A DNA stretch of 64,000 bases from Mycolicibacterium holsaticum DSM 44478 = JCM 12374 (GCF_019645835.1 NZ_CP080998.1:4278001-4342000), one strand, 5' to 3'; positions 46,632-56,164 are shown, counted from the first letter of the stretch. The notes: generated by a model from the letters alone, not told the origin. A program made the numbers and translations.

Positions 46632-49166
46632 TTAGCGGGTGTGGCTTGCGGCGAAACCGGCTGTCGGTTCCTCGGATTGGTCCAGGTGGTCGGGCGGGGG
46701 GACGGTGCGGTTCTGGTAGTTGCGGGCGATCAGCGTCTGCTGCCCCGAAAGCCTGGTGCGCGCCCACTTGCCCAGTACCCGCGCGGCGACCCTCGGCGAC
46801 ATCAGCGCCGCCGGCGGCTTGACCAGGTGGACGACCGCCAGGAATTCGCTATAGGTGCCGGGGTCGTCGTGGACCAGCTCCATCACCCGGTCCATGTACC
46901 AGGTCAGCGCGCGGAAGTAGAACGGGCGTTTCTTGTCGACGTCCTTGACCCAGTCGAACCGGAGGTTCTGTTCCCTGATCACGAACCAGGCCGTGTCGGC
47001 CAGCTTCGCGATGCGCCGGTAGTACCGTTGTGGCAGCTCGCGGCCACCGGGACCGTGTTTGCCCAGCAGCGTCTGCATTTCCCGGACTTCTTTGAGCGCC
47101 AGGGTCATTCCGAGCCCCGACACCGGGTCGGCGCTGGTGTAGGCGTCTCCCACCGCCAACAGTCCGCGCGGCAGGTTACGTTTCTTCTCGTAACGCAGCC
47201 TCATCATGTTCGGGTAGCGGAAGTTGTAGATCGTGGACGCCGGCTCGAGCCCGTCGATGTTCTCCCCGACCACCGGTGAGGGCATCAGGTCAGCGAAGCG
47301 GCGGAACTCCTCGGCGGTCCGCGGTGGCGAATAGCAGTTGTAGGCGACCAGGGTGGTGGACAGGATCGTGCGTGAGCTGTCGGTGTAGTACTGGGCCGCG
47401 TAGGTGTCCTCGTAAGGCCGGTAGGCGTAGCAGATCATCATCACCTTGTCGCGCCACTGGCGCTCCGGGGGAACCCGGTGGTGCATGGTCGAATAGAAGC
47501 AGTTGATGATGTCTTGTTCGACCTCGGGTGCCCCGATCCCCACCCGGTCGAGGAACTCCGGAACACGGGTGTTCTTACCCGAGGCGTCCACGACGAATTC
47601 GGCGGGTACGACGTCCAGTTCACCGTTGCGCTCCACCGCGACGCCGATCACGGTGTTGGCGTCGCTGTCGTAGACCAGGTCGGCGACCTCTGCCTCGTAA
47701 TGGAACTCGACGCGCGGTTCGTCGTCCAACCGGCGGCGCACGCACCACTCCAGTAGCGGACGACCGGCGCAGACGATCTGGATGTCGCCGGTTCCCGGCT
47801 TCTTCCATGCGCCGCCCAGGCGGATGCGGTACTCGGCGGCCATGTCGACGTCGAATGCGCCTTCGCGCACCATGTCGTCGATGATGCCCGGGAAGATGCG
47901 CTCCAACTCGATGCGTCCCGCGGTGAGCAGATGGTGCAGGTGCCAACCCTGCGCAGCGCCCGGGCGCCCCTCGCGGCGGCGGTGCGGGTCGTCTTTTTCC
48001 AGCACGATCACCCGCTCGAAGAACTCGGTCAGCATCTTGGCAGTGGTGATGCCTGCGATGCTGCCGCCGACGACTACGGCGGTGCCGCGACCGCGGTGCT
48101 GTACGTCGGCGACGTCGACGTCGGCGTGGTCCATGCGTAGCGGGGTGCGCCGCCGTGCGGCGCCGCTGGGCACGAACTTCTCGTAATACAGGCCGACCCG
48201 CTGAATATTGCGGTGATCCAACCAGTTGCGGGCCGCCTCGACCATTCCCGCGGGCCCGCACAGGTAGACGTCGGCGTCACCGCCGCCGAGGATGGCTTCA
48301 TCCAGCAGGTCCGTCACCAACCCCACCGGCCCGGACCAACTGGCGTCCGGGTGCGCCACGACGGTGTGCACGTGTAGCGCGGGGATCCGCCGCTGCAGCC
48401 AGTCGAGTTCGTCGAGCTTGCACAGATCGGCGACGTCGGTCACCCCGTACAACAGGTGGACGGGTTGTCCGGTATCGGGCGGCAGGCTGTGCGCCATCGC
48501 CAGGATCGCCGACAACCCGGTGCCACCGGCGACCAGCACCACCGGCCGCTGCAGCGGCCGCAGATAAAAGGTGCCCTTGCTGCCCCGCAACGCGATTCGA
48601 TCGCCCGGCTGCGCGCGGTCCCGCAGGTAGTCCGACATGACACCGCTGGGAAGCAACCGGATGATGAACTCGAGTTCGTCGCGCCCGCCGGCCGGATGCG
48701 CGTAGGAGTAGTTGCGCCAAGCGCTGCTGCCGGGGACCTGCAGCTGCGCGAACTGACCGGCCTTGAACGTCAGTGGAGCCATACCCGAAACGTCCAGCCG
48801 CAGAAGCGCGGTGGTCGCTGAGACCAGTCGCACCTGGCTCACGGTCGCATACCCGGTCACCAGGCTGGCCGCATTGCCGTCCATCGGATACTGCAGTTCG
48901 ATCAGGCAGTCGGAGTTGACGAACGTCTGGCAGGTCAGAACCTTTCGCGCCTCCCGCTCGACGTCGGAAAGCCCTTCGGTACGCCCCATCTCGTACTCAC
49001 CCGAGCGGCACGTCGCCACGCAGGTGCCACAGATCCCGGCCTGGCACTCGTTGACGATCGCGATGCCGTTTTCCTCGGCCGACTCCAGGATCGTCTGGTC
49101 CGGCGTCGCGGACATCGTCTTGTGCACACCGTCCGAATACCGAACGGTGATCTCGTGCGCCGTCAT
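46632..49166 (-). CDS. 2Fe-2S ferredoxin/FAD reductase fused to FAD-dependent hydroxylase (Rv1937-like)
   Basis: The 844-residue protein joins an entire electron-transfer module to a flavin hydroxylase. Residues 1-95 are a plant-type 2Fe-2S ferredoxin (Cys41, 46, 49 and 79). Residues about 105-330 are an FNR-type FAD/NAD reductase (RNYSYAHPAGG; VVLVAGGTGLSAILAM; VYLCGPAGMV). From about residue 385 a second Rossmann domain (VVVGGSIAGITTAKML) and VGDAYTSADPVSGLGMTLAL mark a PHBH/halogenase-like FAD monooxygenase. The ATG at 49166 gives the ferredoxin start. M. tuberculosis Rv1937 has about this length (839) and the same position. Confidence 0.9.
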   Translation of the reverse strand: MTAHEITVRYSDGVHKTMSATPDQTILESAEENGIAIVNECQAGICGTCVATCRSGEYEMGRTEGLSDVEREARKVLTCQTFVNSDCLIELQYPMDGNAASLVTGYATVSQVRLVSATTALLRLDVSGMAPLTFKAGQFAQLQVPGSSAWRNYSYAHPAGGRDELEFIIRLLPSGVMSDYLRDRAQPGDRIALRGSKGTFYLRPLQRPVVLVAGGTGLSAILAMAHSLPPDTGQPVHLLYGVTDVADLCKLDELDWLQRRIPALHVHTVVAHPDASWSGPVGLVTDLLDEAILGGGDADVYLCGPAGMVEAARNWLDHRNIQRVGLYYEKFVPSGAARRRTPLRMDHADVDVADVQHRGRGTAVVVGGSIAGITTAKMLTEFFERVIVLEKDDPHRRREGRPGAAQGWHLHHLLTAGRIELERIFPGIIDDMVREGAFDVDMAAEYRIRLGGAWKKPGTGDIQIVCAGRPLLEWCVRRRLDDEPRVEFHYEAEVADLVYDSDANTVIGVAVERNGELDVVPAEFVVDASGKNTRVPEFLDRVGIGAPEVEQDIINCFYSTMHHRVPPERQWRDKVMMICYAYRPYEDTYAAQYYTDSSRTILSTTLVAYNCYSPPRTAEEFRRFADLMPSPVVGENIDGLEPASTIYNFRYPNMMRLRYEKKRNLPRGLLAVGDAYTSADPVSGLGMTLALKEVREMQTLLGKHGPGGRELPQRYYRRIAKLADTAWFVIREQNLRFDWVKDVDKKRPFYFRALTWYMDRVMELVHDDPGTYSEFLAVVHLVKPPAALMSPRVAARVLGKWARTRLSGQQTLIARNYQNRTVPPPDHLDQSEEPTAGFAASHTR

Positions 49167-49188
49167 CGGAATGCCTTTCGATTGAGCG

Positions 49189-50298
49189 CTAGACGAATGC
49201 GATCGCGGGTTTCTCGGCGAGGCGCGCATTGAGCCTGGGCAAGACCTCTTGGGCAAGCAGTCGCATGGACTCCTTCCACGGCCCGGGGTTGTCGCTGTAG
49301 TCGAAGCCCAGGATCAACAGGTGCCCGAACCCGCCGACCTGGTCATAGGTTGCTTCCAGCTTGTCGACCACCGTCTCGACGGACCCCACCACAAAGGTCT
49401 TCTCCGCCAGGTATTCCGGTGTCACGTCGTCGTCGGGCACCGCCGGATTGTGTTTGTAGTACTTGGTCATGCCGAACATGCGGAAGGTCGGCAGCACATA
49501 CTCGCGCATGTTCCGGCCGATGATGCCGTCGACGGCGTACCGGAACGCCTGCTCGTCGGTTTCGGCGACGACGACCTCGCGTACCAGCCGCCAGTCCCTG
49601 CGGTCGGGTGTGCGACCGCTGCGCGCGGCGCCCTCGAGCACAGCGTCCCAATGGGTTGCGACGTAGTCGGTGTTGAGGTCGAGGCTCATCGGCAGGTAAC
49701 CCCGTTCGCCCGCCAGCTTGAGCGTCTCGGAACCCGCGCTGAAGCCGGTCACCCCGATCGGCGGATGCGGAGACTGGAACGGTTTGATGTGACGTTTCAT
49801 CAGCCCGTCAAACATCGGCGCAATCCCGTTGGCGTTCCAGTACTTTCCGCGGAACTCCCACGGCTCGTCCTCGGTCCATACCTTGAGCATGATCTCGAGT
49901 GCTTCCCGGGTCATCTCGCGGTGTTCGCCGTTCTGCCCGTCGACGTCGAACAGCGCCCAGTCACCGGGGATTCCGCTGGCACCCACCCCGAGCATGAAGC
50001 GTCCTTGGGCCAGGTGGTCGAAATAGGCCACGCGGTGCGCCAACTCCACCGGATGATGGTACGGAAGCAGATGGGCGCCGGGCGCGAGCTTGATCGACTT
50101 CGTCCGCAGCAGCGCCTGAGCCAGCAGCAGATCCGGTGCGCAGATCGGCTCCCAGGGCACGGTGAAGTGCTCGCCCACCCACGCCTCGACGTAGCCCAGT
50201 TCGTCGGCGAGTTGGATCAGTTCGAGATCCCACTGGGTCGCGTCATACAGACTGCGTTCCGGCGGGTGCGCCGGCATCAGGAAAAGTCCCAGTTCCAT
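49189..50298 (-). CDS. LLM-class flavin-dependent monooxygenase (Rv1936-like)
   Basis: The 369-residue protein is a luciferase-like TIM barrel (MELGLFLMPAHPPERSLYDA, YVEAWVGEHFTVPWEPICAP, FMLGVGASGIPGDW). This subgroup usually uses FMN with a separate flavin reductase. In M. tuberculosis the reductase may be Rv1939, which has no counterpart here. The ATG at 50298 sits six bases after AGAGGG; a TTG at 50304 is also in frame. It is the first gene of the minus-strand arm. Confidence 0.9.
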   Translation of the reverse strand: MELGLFLMPAHPPERSLYDATQWDLELIQLADELGYVEAWVGEHFTVPWEPICAPDLLLAQALLRTKSIKLAPGAHLLPYHHPVELAHRVAYFDHLAQGRFMLGVGASGIPGDWALFDVDGQNGEHREMTREALEIMLKVWTEDEPWEFRGKYWNANGIAPMFDGLMKRHIKPFQSPHPPIGVTGFSAGSETLKLAGERGYLPMSLDLNTDYVATHWDAVLEGAARSGRTPDRRDWRLVREVVVAETDEQAFRYAVDGIIGRNMREYVLPTFRMFGMTKYYKHNPAVPDDDVTPEYLAEKTFVVGSVETVVDKLEATYDQVGGFGHLLILGFDYSDNPGPWKESMRLLAQEVLPRLNARLAEKPAIAFV

Positions 50299-50363
50299 CT
50301 TCAACCCTCTCGGTAGTGGCCCCGCCCGCCCGACGGCTCGCTGCGATGTGCATCACAGTACTA

Positions 50364-50382
50364 GCAAGATACTTCATTGAGC
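50364..50382. promoter_or_regulatory. Shared site upstream of the LLM gene
   Basis: GCAAGATACTTCATTGAGC contains CAAGATACTT, which is repeated in the mce3 operon promoter (reverse strand, 39013-39030). It lies 66 bases before the LLM start and could overlap its core promoter. Confidence 0.4.
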
Positions 50383-50435
50383 GCAAGTAGGCGACTGTCT
50401 TGGTGATTTGTGATGTCGAAAATTTCACTATCGCC

Positions 50436-50452
50436 GTACTGACTATGGACAT
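50436..50452. promoter_or_regulatory. Candidate Mce3R-type operator upstream of echA13
   Basis: GTACTGACTATGGACAT is the reverse complement of ATGTCCATAGTCAGTAC, identical to the yrbE3A site at 16 of 17 positions. It sits in the 232-base divergent region, 78 bases before echA13 and 137 before the LLM gene. Confidence 0.55.
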
Positions 50453-50530
50453 TTTGGTTTTGCGCGGCGTAACCTGCAGCTCAGCAGCGTCACCGCGCGC
50501 CGAGCTGTGACGACCCGAAGGGAGCACTTC

Positions 50531-51427
50531 GTGCAGCATTTCGACTACCTCGATTACGAACTGCTCGATGACGGCCGAATCGCCGTGATCACCCTCGATC
50601 GCCCAAAACAACGCAACGCCCAGAACCGCGGGCTACTTGTCGAACTCGGCGCGGCCTTCGAACTCGCCGAGGAGGACGACGGCGTGCGGGTCGTGGTCCT
50701 GCGCGGCGCGGGACCATGCTTCTCGGCGGGCCACGACCTGGGTTCGGCCGCCGACATCCGCGAGCGGTCGTCGGGTCCCGGCCAGCATCCGACGTATCAC
50801 TGCAACGGCGGAACTTTCGGGGGCGTGCAGACTCGCCATCGCCAGGAATGGCACTACTTCTTCCAGAACACCAAACGCTGGCGGAACCTGCGCAAGATCA
50901 CGATCGCCGAGGTGCGCGGGATGGTCCTGTCGGCAGGCCTGATGCTCGCATGGTGCTGCGACTTGATCGTCGCCGCCGACGACACGATCTTCGCCGACGT
51001 CGTCGGCACTCGCCTTGGCATGTGCGGCGTGGAGTACTTCGGGCACCCGTGGGAGTTCGGCCCCCGCAAGGCCAAGGAACTATTGCTCACCGGAGACGCC
51101 TTGAGCGCCGACGACGCACATGCCCTCGGCATGGTGAGCAAGGTGTTCGCCGGCGACGACCTGCCCAATGCCACAGTGGAATTCGCCCGCCGGATCGCCA
51201 AGCTGCCGACGCTGACCGCGCTGCTGATCAAGGAGTCGGTGAACCAGACCGTCGATGCCATGGGGTTCGGCGTCGCGCTCGACGCCTGCTTCTCGCTGCA
51301 TCAGCTCAACCACGCCCATTGGGCCGACGTGACGGGTAACCCGTTGGGCATCGGCACCGTTGAGCACGGCCTCGAGGATTGGCGGCTGACACCGGAGATC
51401 CTGCCCGCGGCCAAGCGCCGGCCCTGA
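50531..51427 (+). CDS. echA13: Enoyl-CoA hydratase/isomerase family protein (EchA13-like)
   Basis: The 298-residue crotonase-family protein has the N-terminal [18 protein letters not shown], the first oxyanion-hole region [16 protein letters not shown] ([15 protein letters not shown]) and the second at [17 protein letters not shown]. The start is GTG at 50531 behind AAGGGAG. It is the first gene of the plus-strand arm (echA13-fadE17-fadE18), matching Rv1935c-Rv1933c. It likely hydrates an enoyl-CoA made by the two acyl-CoA dehydrogenases. Confidence 0.9.
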   Translation: MQHFDYLDYELLDDGRIAVITLDRPKQRNAQNRGLLVELGAAFELAEEDDGVRVVVLRGAGPCFSAGHDLGSAADIRERSSGPGQHPTYHCNGGTFGGVQTRHRQEWHYFFQNTKRWRNLRKITIAEVRGMVLSAGLMLAWCCDLIVAADDTIFADVVGTRLGMCGVEYFGHPWEFGPRKAKELLLTGDALSADDAHALGMVSKVFAGDDLPNATVEFARRIAKLPTLTALLIKESVNQTVDAMGFGVALDACFSLHQLNHAHWADVTGNPLGIGTVEHGLEDWRLTPEILPAAKRRP

Positions 51428-51440
51428 CTGGGGACGAGAA

Positions 51441-52655
51441 GTGGACGTCGACTATCCACCCGAGGCGATCGCCTTTCGCGATCAGGTTCGGGCGTTTCTG
51501 GCCGAACACCTACCCAGCCAATGGGACGGTGCCGGTGCGCTGCCACCCGAGGAGCGCGAACAGCTCGGCATACGGTGGCGCAAGGTCCTCGCCGACCGCG
51601 GCCTCGTCGCGGTGTCCTGGCCCAAGGAGTACGGCGGTGGTGGGCTTTCGGCGATCGAGCAACTGGTGCTGGCAGAGGAGTTCGCGTCGGCCGGCGCGCC
51701 CGCGCGCTCGGAGAACGATCTGGCCGGCATCGATCTGCTGGGCAACACGCTGATCGTGGTGGGCACCGAGAGCCAGAAGAGCCATTTCTTGCCCCGCATC
51801 CTGTCCGGCGAGGACCGCTGGTGCCAGGGCTTCTCCGAACCCGACGCCGGTTCTGATCTGGCGTCGGTCCGGACCAGGGCCGTCCTGGCTGACGACGGGT
51901 GGCTGATCAACGGGCAGAAGATCTGGACCTCGGCCGGACCGACGGCGAACTGGATCTTCGTGCTTGCCCGCACCGATCCGGCCGCGGCCAGGCACCGCGG
52001 CCTGTCGATGCTTCTGGTGCCGATCGACCAACCCGGCGTTGTGGTGCGCCCGATCGTCAACGCGGCCGGCCACACCTCGTTCAGCGAGGTGTTCTTCACC
52101 GATGCCCGTGCCCGCGCCGCCGACGTGCTCGGCGGAGTCGGCGGCGGGTGGTCTACCGCGATGACGCTGCTCGGTTTCGAGCGGGGATCGCAGATCACCA
52201 CCGCCGCAGTGGAATTCGGCCGCGACCTGAAGCGCCTGACAGCGCTCGCCCGACAGCGGGGCCGCCACACCGATCCGGCTGTCCGAAACGAGCTGGCGTG
52301 GTGCTACTCACGCGTGCACATCCTGCGCTATCAAGGGTACCGAGGCCTGACGGCGCTGTTACGCGGTGAGCGTCCCGGCGCCGACGCTGCGATCCACAAG
52401 GTCATCTGGAGCGAGTACTTCCAGCGTTACACCGAACTCGCCGTCGAGATCCTCGGACTCGATGCGCTCAGCCCGCAGGGAGCGGGAAACGGTGCCGCGC
52501 TGATCGTTCCGATAGCGGGCACCCCGAATTCGCCCAGCTGCTGGATGGACGAGCTGCTGTATGCCCGGGCCGCGACCATATACGCGGGCAGCTCACAGAT
52601 TCAGCGCAACGTGATCGGGGAGCAACTGTTGGGCCTTCCCAAGGAGCCGCGCTGA
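51441..52655 (+). CDS. fadE17: Acyl-CoA dehydrogenase FadE17-like
   Basis: The 404-residue protein has the acyl-CoA dehydrogenase plan: helical N-domain, middle beta domain ([31 protein letters not shown]) and helical C-domain ([20 protein letters not shown]). The C-terminal motif binds FAD. It starts 13 bases after echA13. Together with the shorter fadE18 product it may form an alpha2beta2 heterotetramer, the arrangement known for mycobacterial sterol-side-chain dehydrogenases encoded by adjacent fadE genes. Confidence 0.9.
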   Translation: MDVDYPPEAIAFRDQVRAFLAEHLPSQWDGAGALPPEEREQLGIRWRKVLADRGLVAVSWPKEYGGGGLSAIEQLVLAEEFASAGAPARSENDLAGIDLLGNTLIVVGTESQKSHFLPRILSGEDRWCQGFSEPDAGSDLASVRTRAVLADDGWLINGQKIWTSAGPTANWIFVLARTDPAAARHRGLSMLLVPIDQPGVVVRPIVNAAGHTSFSEVFFTDARARAADVLGGVGGGWSTAMTLLGFERGSQITTAAVEFGRDLKRLTALARQRGRHTDPAVRNELAWCYSRVHILRYQGYRGLTALLRGERPGADAAIHKVIWSEYFQRYTELAVEILGLDALSPQGAGNGAALIVPIAGTPNSPSCWMDELLYARAATIYAGSSQIQRNVIGEQLLGLPKEPR

Positions 52656-52656
52656 C

Positions 52657-53739
52657 ATGGATTTCCGTTACAGCACCGAACAGCTTGACTTCCGTAACTC
52701 GCTGCGTGGCCTGCTGTGTGAGGCCGCGCCGCTGAGCCGGGCGCGGGAGGTATCGGCTGCGGATGGGTACGACGAGCACCTGTGGCGGCGGCTGTGCAGC
52801 GAAATGGAGCTGCCCGGAGTGCACGTCAGCTCCGAGCACGGCGGGGCGGCAGGCACCCTGAGCGATGCCGCCATCGCGTTCGAAGAGCTGGGCCGGGCGC
52901 TGGCACCGGTTCCGTTGGCGGGCAACGTCTTCGTCACCGAAGCCCTGCTGCGGATGGGTGACGACGAACAGCGGCGCCGGCTGCTGCCGGGGTTGCTGAG
53001 CGGGGAACAGATCGCGGCGCTGGGAACCACAGGTCCAGGCGGCGCCGACACCGGCGTGCGCGCCCACGACGTCGGCGGTCGCACCGTGTTGTCCGGCGAA
53101 TGCTCGCCGGTGTTGCACGGACACGTCGCCCACCTGTACTTGATACCGGCGGAGACCGACGGCGCGCTTCGGTGGTACGTCGTGGCGGCAGAGGCCGCCG
53201 GGGTCTGCGTGGTGCCCCTGCCGTCGTTCGACACCACCCGCCCGGTCGCCCGGATCACGCTGAGGCAGGTTCGCGCCGAGGCGCTGGCGTCGTCCGACGG
53301 CTGGGAACGGGTTCTTGACGTGGCACGCGTGCTGTTGGCTGCCGAGAGCCTCGGCGGAGCCGAAGCATGCCTGGGACTGTCGGTCGACTACGCCCGCAAC
53401 AGAGTGCAATTCGGCCGGCCGATCGGTTCGTTCCAGGCGGTCAAGCACGCGTGCGCCGAGATGATGATCGAGATCGACGCCACCCGGGTCGCCGTCATGT
53501 TCGCCGCGATGAGCGCCACCGACCCCGAGCAGTTGGCGATCACCGCGCCGTTGGTCAAGGCCCAGGCCGCCGACACCTTCGCGCTGTGTGCCGGTGCGGC
53601 GATGCAGGTGCACGGCGGAATTGCGTTCACCTGGGAGCACGACATCCACCTGTACTTCCGCCGGGCCAAGACCACGCAGGCGATGTTCGGCAGCAGTACC
53701 TACCACCGTGCGCTGCTCGCCGACCGTGTCGGTTTGTAG
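52657..53739 (+). CDS. fadE18: Acyl-CoA dehydrogenase FadE18-like
   Basis: The 360-residue protein is a shorter and more diverged acyl-CoA dehydrogenase (MDFRYSTEQLDFRNSLRGLL; RVQFGRPIGSFQAVKHACAE; QVHGGIAFTWEHDIHLYFRR). The start lies one base after the fadE17 stop, behind AAGGAG. The central GTTGPGGADTG replaces the usual TEPxAGSD motif, as expected for the non-catalytic or partner subunit of a heteromeric pair. This is inferred from the family and was not tested. Confidence 0.9.
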   Translation: MDFRYSTEQLDFRNSLRGLLCEAAPLSRAREVSAADGYDEHLWRRLCSEMELPGVHVSSEHGGAAGTLSDAAIAFEELGRALAPVPLAGNVFVTEALLRMGDDEQRRRLLPGLLSGEQIAALGTTGPGGADTGVRAHDVGGRTVLSGECSPVLHGHVAHLYLIPAETDGALRWYVVAAEAAGVCVVPLPSFDTTRPVARITLRQVRAEALASSDGWERVLDVARVLLAAESLGGAEACLGLSVDYARNRVQFGRPIGSFQAVKHACAEMMIEIDATRVAVMFAAMSATDPEQLAITAPLVKAQAADTFALCAGAAMQVHGGIAFTWEHDIHLYFRRAKTTQAMFGSSTYHRALLADRVGL

Positions 53740-53763
53740 CCGAGCGTCCAGCAGGAGGCATCG

Positions 53764-54520
53764 ATGACCGGCACGCCGCCCACGCGTGTCACGCTCAGCG
53801 ACGTCGTCACCAGGCACGTGGCCTCGGCCGCAGCGACCGGGTCGCGGTGCCGGTGCGCAACCGCATCGAGATCATCGAAAGTTGGTTCGCTGCACTGCCT
53901 CTGGGGGCGATCGCGGTGCCGGTGAACTTTCGGCTCGTCGCCGGTGGGGACTTCGAGGACGTCATCGCAGGTGCCGGCGAGGACCCTCCCGGGGATGTCG
54001 CCGACGTATCTGACCGGGGGCCCGGTCGTGATCCCACCGTCGGGCGGTTTCGATGCAAACGCAACGATCCGCACCATCGTCGACGGCGAGAGCGTGTACC
54101 TGGGCCCCCTGGTGGTGAGAGAGTACTGGAACAAACCCCGCCCAGACCGCCGGGGCTTTCCGCGGCGGATGGTTCCACTCCGGTGAGCTGGCGCGGCGGG
54201 ACGAGGATGGATACGTCGATGTGGGGGAACGGAAGAAGGACATGATCATCTCGGGCGGGCAGAACATCTCCAGCATCGAGGTGGAGAACGTCGTGGCGAC
54301 CGCACCTAAGGTCGCCGAGGTGGCGGTGATCGGTGTACCGGATCCGGAATGGGGTGAGACGCCGATGGCGGTGATCGTGCCGCGCGATCCCAACGACCCG
54401 CCGACCGTAGCCGACATCGAGTCACATTGCCGGGCGCACCTGGCCGCATACAAACGGCCCCGGCGTATCGCGCTGGCCGACGAGTTGCCCCGTAACGACA
54501 CGGGCACGGTCCGCAAGGAC
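53764..54520 (+). pseudogene. Broken acyl-CoA synthetase (fadD) remnant
   Basis: Pieces of an AMP-forming acyl-CoA ligase occur in order but in different frames: a start (MTGTPPTRVTLSDVVTRHVA), then SDRVAVPVRNRIEIIESWFA and LGAIAVPVNFRL in a second frame, then GMSPTYLTGGPVVIPPSGGF in a third, and finally GGWFHSGELARRDEDGYVDV with RKKDMIISGGQN and TGTVRKDVLRE. At least three frame changes and deletions have removed most of the roughly 500-residue enzyme, including the ATP-binding TSGTTG core. The 3' remnant is open in frame into the intact fadD that follows. Confidence 0.82.
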
Positions 54521-56158
54521 GTGCTGCGTGAGACCTACGCAGCGCCGCTGGCATACGCCGCGGGACCGACCGACGTGCCCCTGCTCGAGGAAACCATCGG
54601 GGCCAATTTCGAGCGTACGGCCTCGGTGTATCCCGACGTCGAGGCACTCGTCGACGTGACTTCGGGTCGACGCTGGACCTACACCGAACTCAATGCCGAA
54701 ATCGACGTCATCGCAAGAGGTCTGATGGCCAGCGGTGTCGAGAAGGGTGACCGGGTCGGCATCTGGTCGCCCAACTGTGCGGAGTGGGTGATCCTGCAGT
54801 ACGCGACCGCGAAAATCGGTGCGATCCTGGTGACGGTCAACCCGGCCTACCGCACCCATGAGCTCGAATATGTGCTGCGGCACTCGGGAATCCGGATGCT
54901 GGTGGCTGTCACGGAGTTCAAGTCCTCCGATTACCGCGCCATGGTCGCCGAGGTGCGCCCCAAGGCGGCCGACCTGACCGAGGTGGTGTTCGTCGGCACC
55001 GAGGACTGGCAACAGCTGCGACGGCGTGCCGACAGCGTTGCGGTCGACGAACTGTGCGCCCGGATGAACGCGCTGACGCCGTCGGAGCCCATCAACATCC
55101 AATACACTTCGGGCACAACAGGTTCCCCGAAGGGCGCGGTTCTGTCACATCGCAATATCCTGAACAACGGCTTCTTCGTCACCGAGCTGATCAACCTTCG
55201 CGAGAACGATCGGCTGTGCATCCCGGTACCCTTCTACCACTGTTTCGGCATGGTGATGGGCAACCTGGGCGTCACCGCCCACGGCGCCACCATGGTGATC
55301 CCGGCCCCCGGCTTCGACCCCGCGGCGACGTTGGCGGCCATCGAGGCCGAACGCTGCACCGCGGTCTACGGGGTACCGACCATGTTCGTGGCGATGTTGG
55401 CCCACCCGGACCTGGCGCGACGCGATGTGTCGTCGCTGCGAACGGGAATCATGGCGGGCGCCACCTGCCCGGCGGAGCTCATGAAGCGCTGCATCAACGA
55501 GTTGCACCTGGCGGAGGTGGGGATCGCCTACGGCATGACCGAGACCTCTCCGGTGTCCTGCCAGACCCAGATCGATGACGATCTGGACCGGCGCACCGCC
55601 ACCGTCGGACGTGTGCACCCGCACGTCGAGATCAAGGTCGTCGATCCTGACACCGGAACAACGCTCAACCGCGGTGCGCCGGGCGAGTTCTGCACCCGCG
55701 GCTACTCGGTGATGACCGGCTACTGGTGTGATGAGGCCAAGACGCGAGAGGCCATCGACGAGGACGACTGGATGCACACCGGCGATCTCGCCGTGATGCG
55801 CGATGACGGCTACTGCCAGATCGTCGGGCGCATCAAGGACATGGTGATCCGCGGCGGTGAGAACGTATATCCCCGGGAGATCGAGGACTTCCTGCACTCG
55901 CACCCCGACATCGAGGACGTCCAGGTGATCGGCGTACCCGACGCCAACTACGGCGAAGAGATCTGCGCCTGGATCAAGATGCGCTCGGGTGCTGAGCCGC
56001 TGGACGCCACCGCGGTGCGCGAATTCACCGCCGGCAAGCTCGCGCACTACAAGACCCCGCGCTATGTGCACATCGTCGAGGAGTTCCCGATGACCATTAC
56101 CGGCAAGGTGCGCAAGGTCGACATGCGCGCCGAGACGATCCGGTTGCTCGGCCTCTGA
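54521..56158 (+). CDS. Long-chain acyl-CoA synthetase (FadD family)
   Basis: AMP-forming ligase that activates fatty acids as acyl-CoA. From the GTG at 54521 the product has 545 residues with the P-loop YTSGTTGSPKGAVLSH, the GMTETSPV motif, MHTGDLAVM and the C-terminal hinge and lysine (GRIKDMVIRGGENVYP; TITGKVRKVDM). The reading frame extends upstream through about 100 residues of the fadD remnant to a GTG at 54221, so a longer fusion product is possible. The GTG at 54521 is a guess based on family length; there is no strong Shine-Dalgarno sequence. It lies downstream of fadE18 and probably belongs to the same catabolic arm. Confidence 0.88.
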   Translation: MLRETYAAPLAYAAGPTDVPLLEETIGANFERTASVYPDVEALVDVTSGRRWTYTELNAEIDVIARGLMASGVEKGDRVGIWSPNCAEWVILQYATAKIGAILVTVNPAYRTHELEYVLRHSGIRMLVAVTEFKSSDYRAMVAEVRPKAADLTEVVFVGTEDWQQLRRRADSVAVDELCARMNALTPSEPINIQYTSGTTGSPKGAVLSHRNILNNGFFVTELINLRENDRLCIPVPFYHCFGMVMGNLGVTAHGATMVIPAPGFDPAATLAAIEAERCTAVYGVPTMFVAMLAHPDLARRDVSSLRTGIMAGATCPAELMKRCINELHLAEVGIAYGMTETSPVSCQTQIDDDLDRRTATVGRVHPHVEIKVVDPDTGTTLNRGAPGEFCTRGYSVMTGYWCDEAKTREAIDEDDWMHTGDLAVMRDDGYCQIVGRIKDMVIRGGENVYPREIEDFLHSHPDIEDVQVIGVPDANYGEEICAWIKMRSGAEPLDATAVREFTAGKLAHYKTPRYVHIVEEFPMTITGKVRKVDMRAETIRLLGL

Positions 56159-56164
56159 ACCGGG

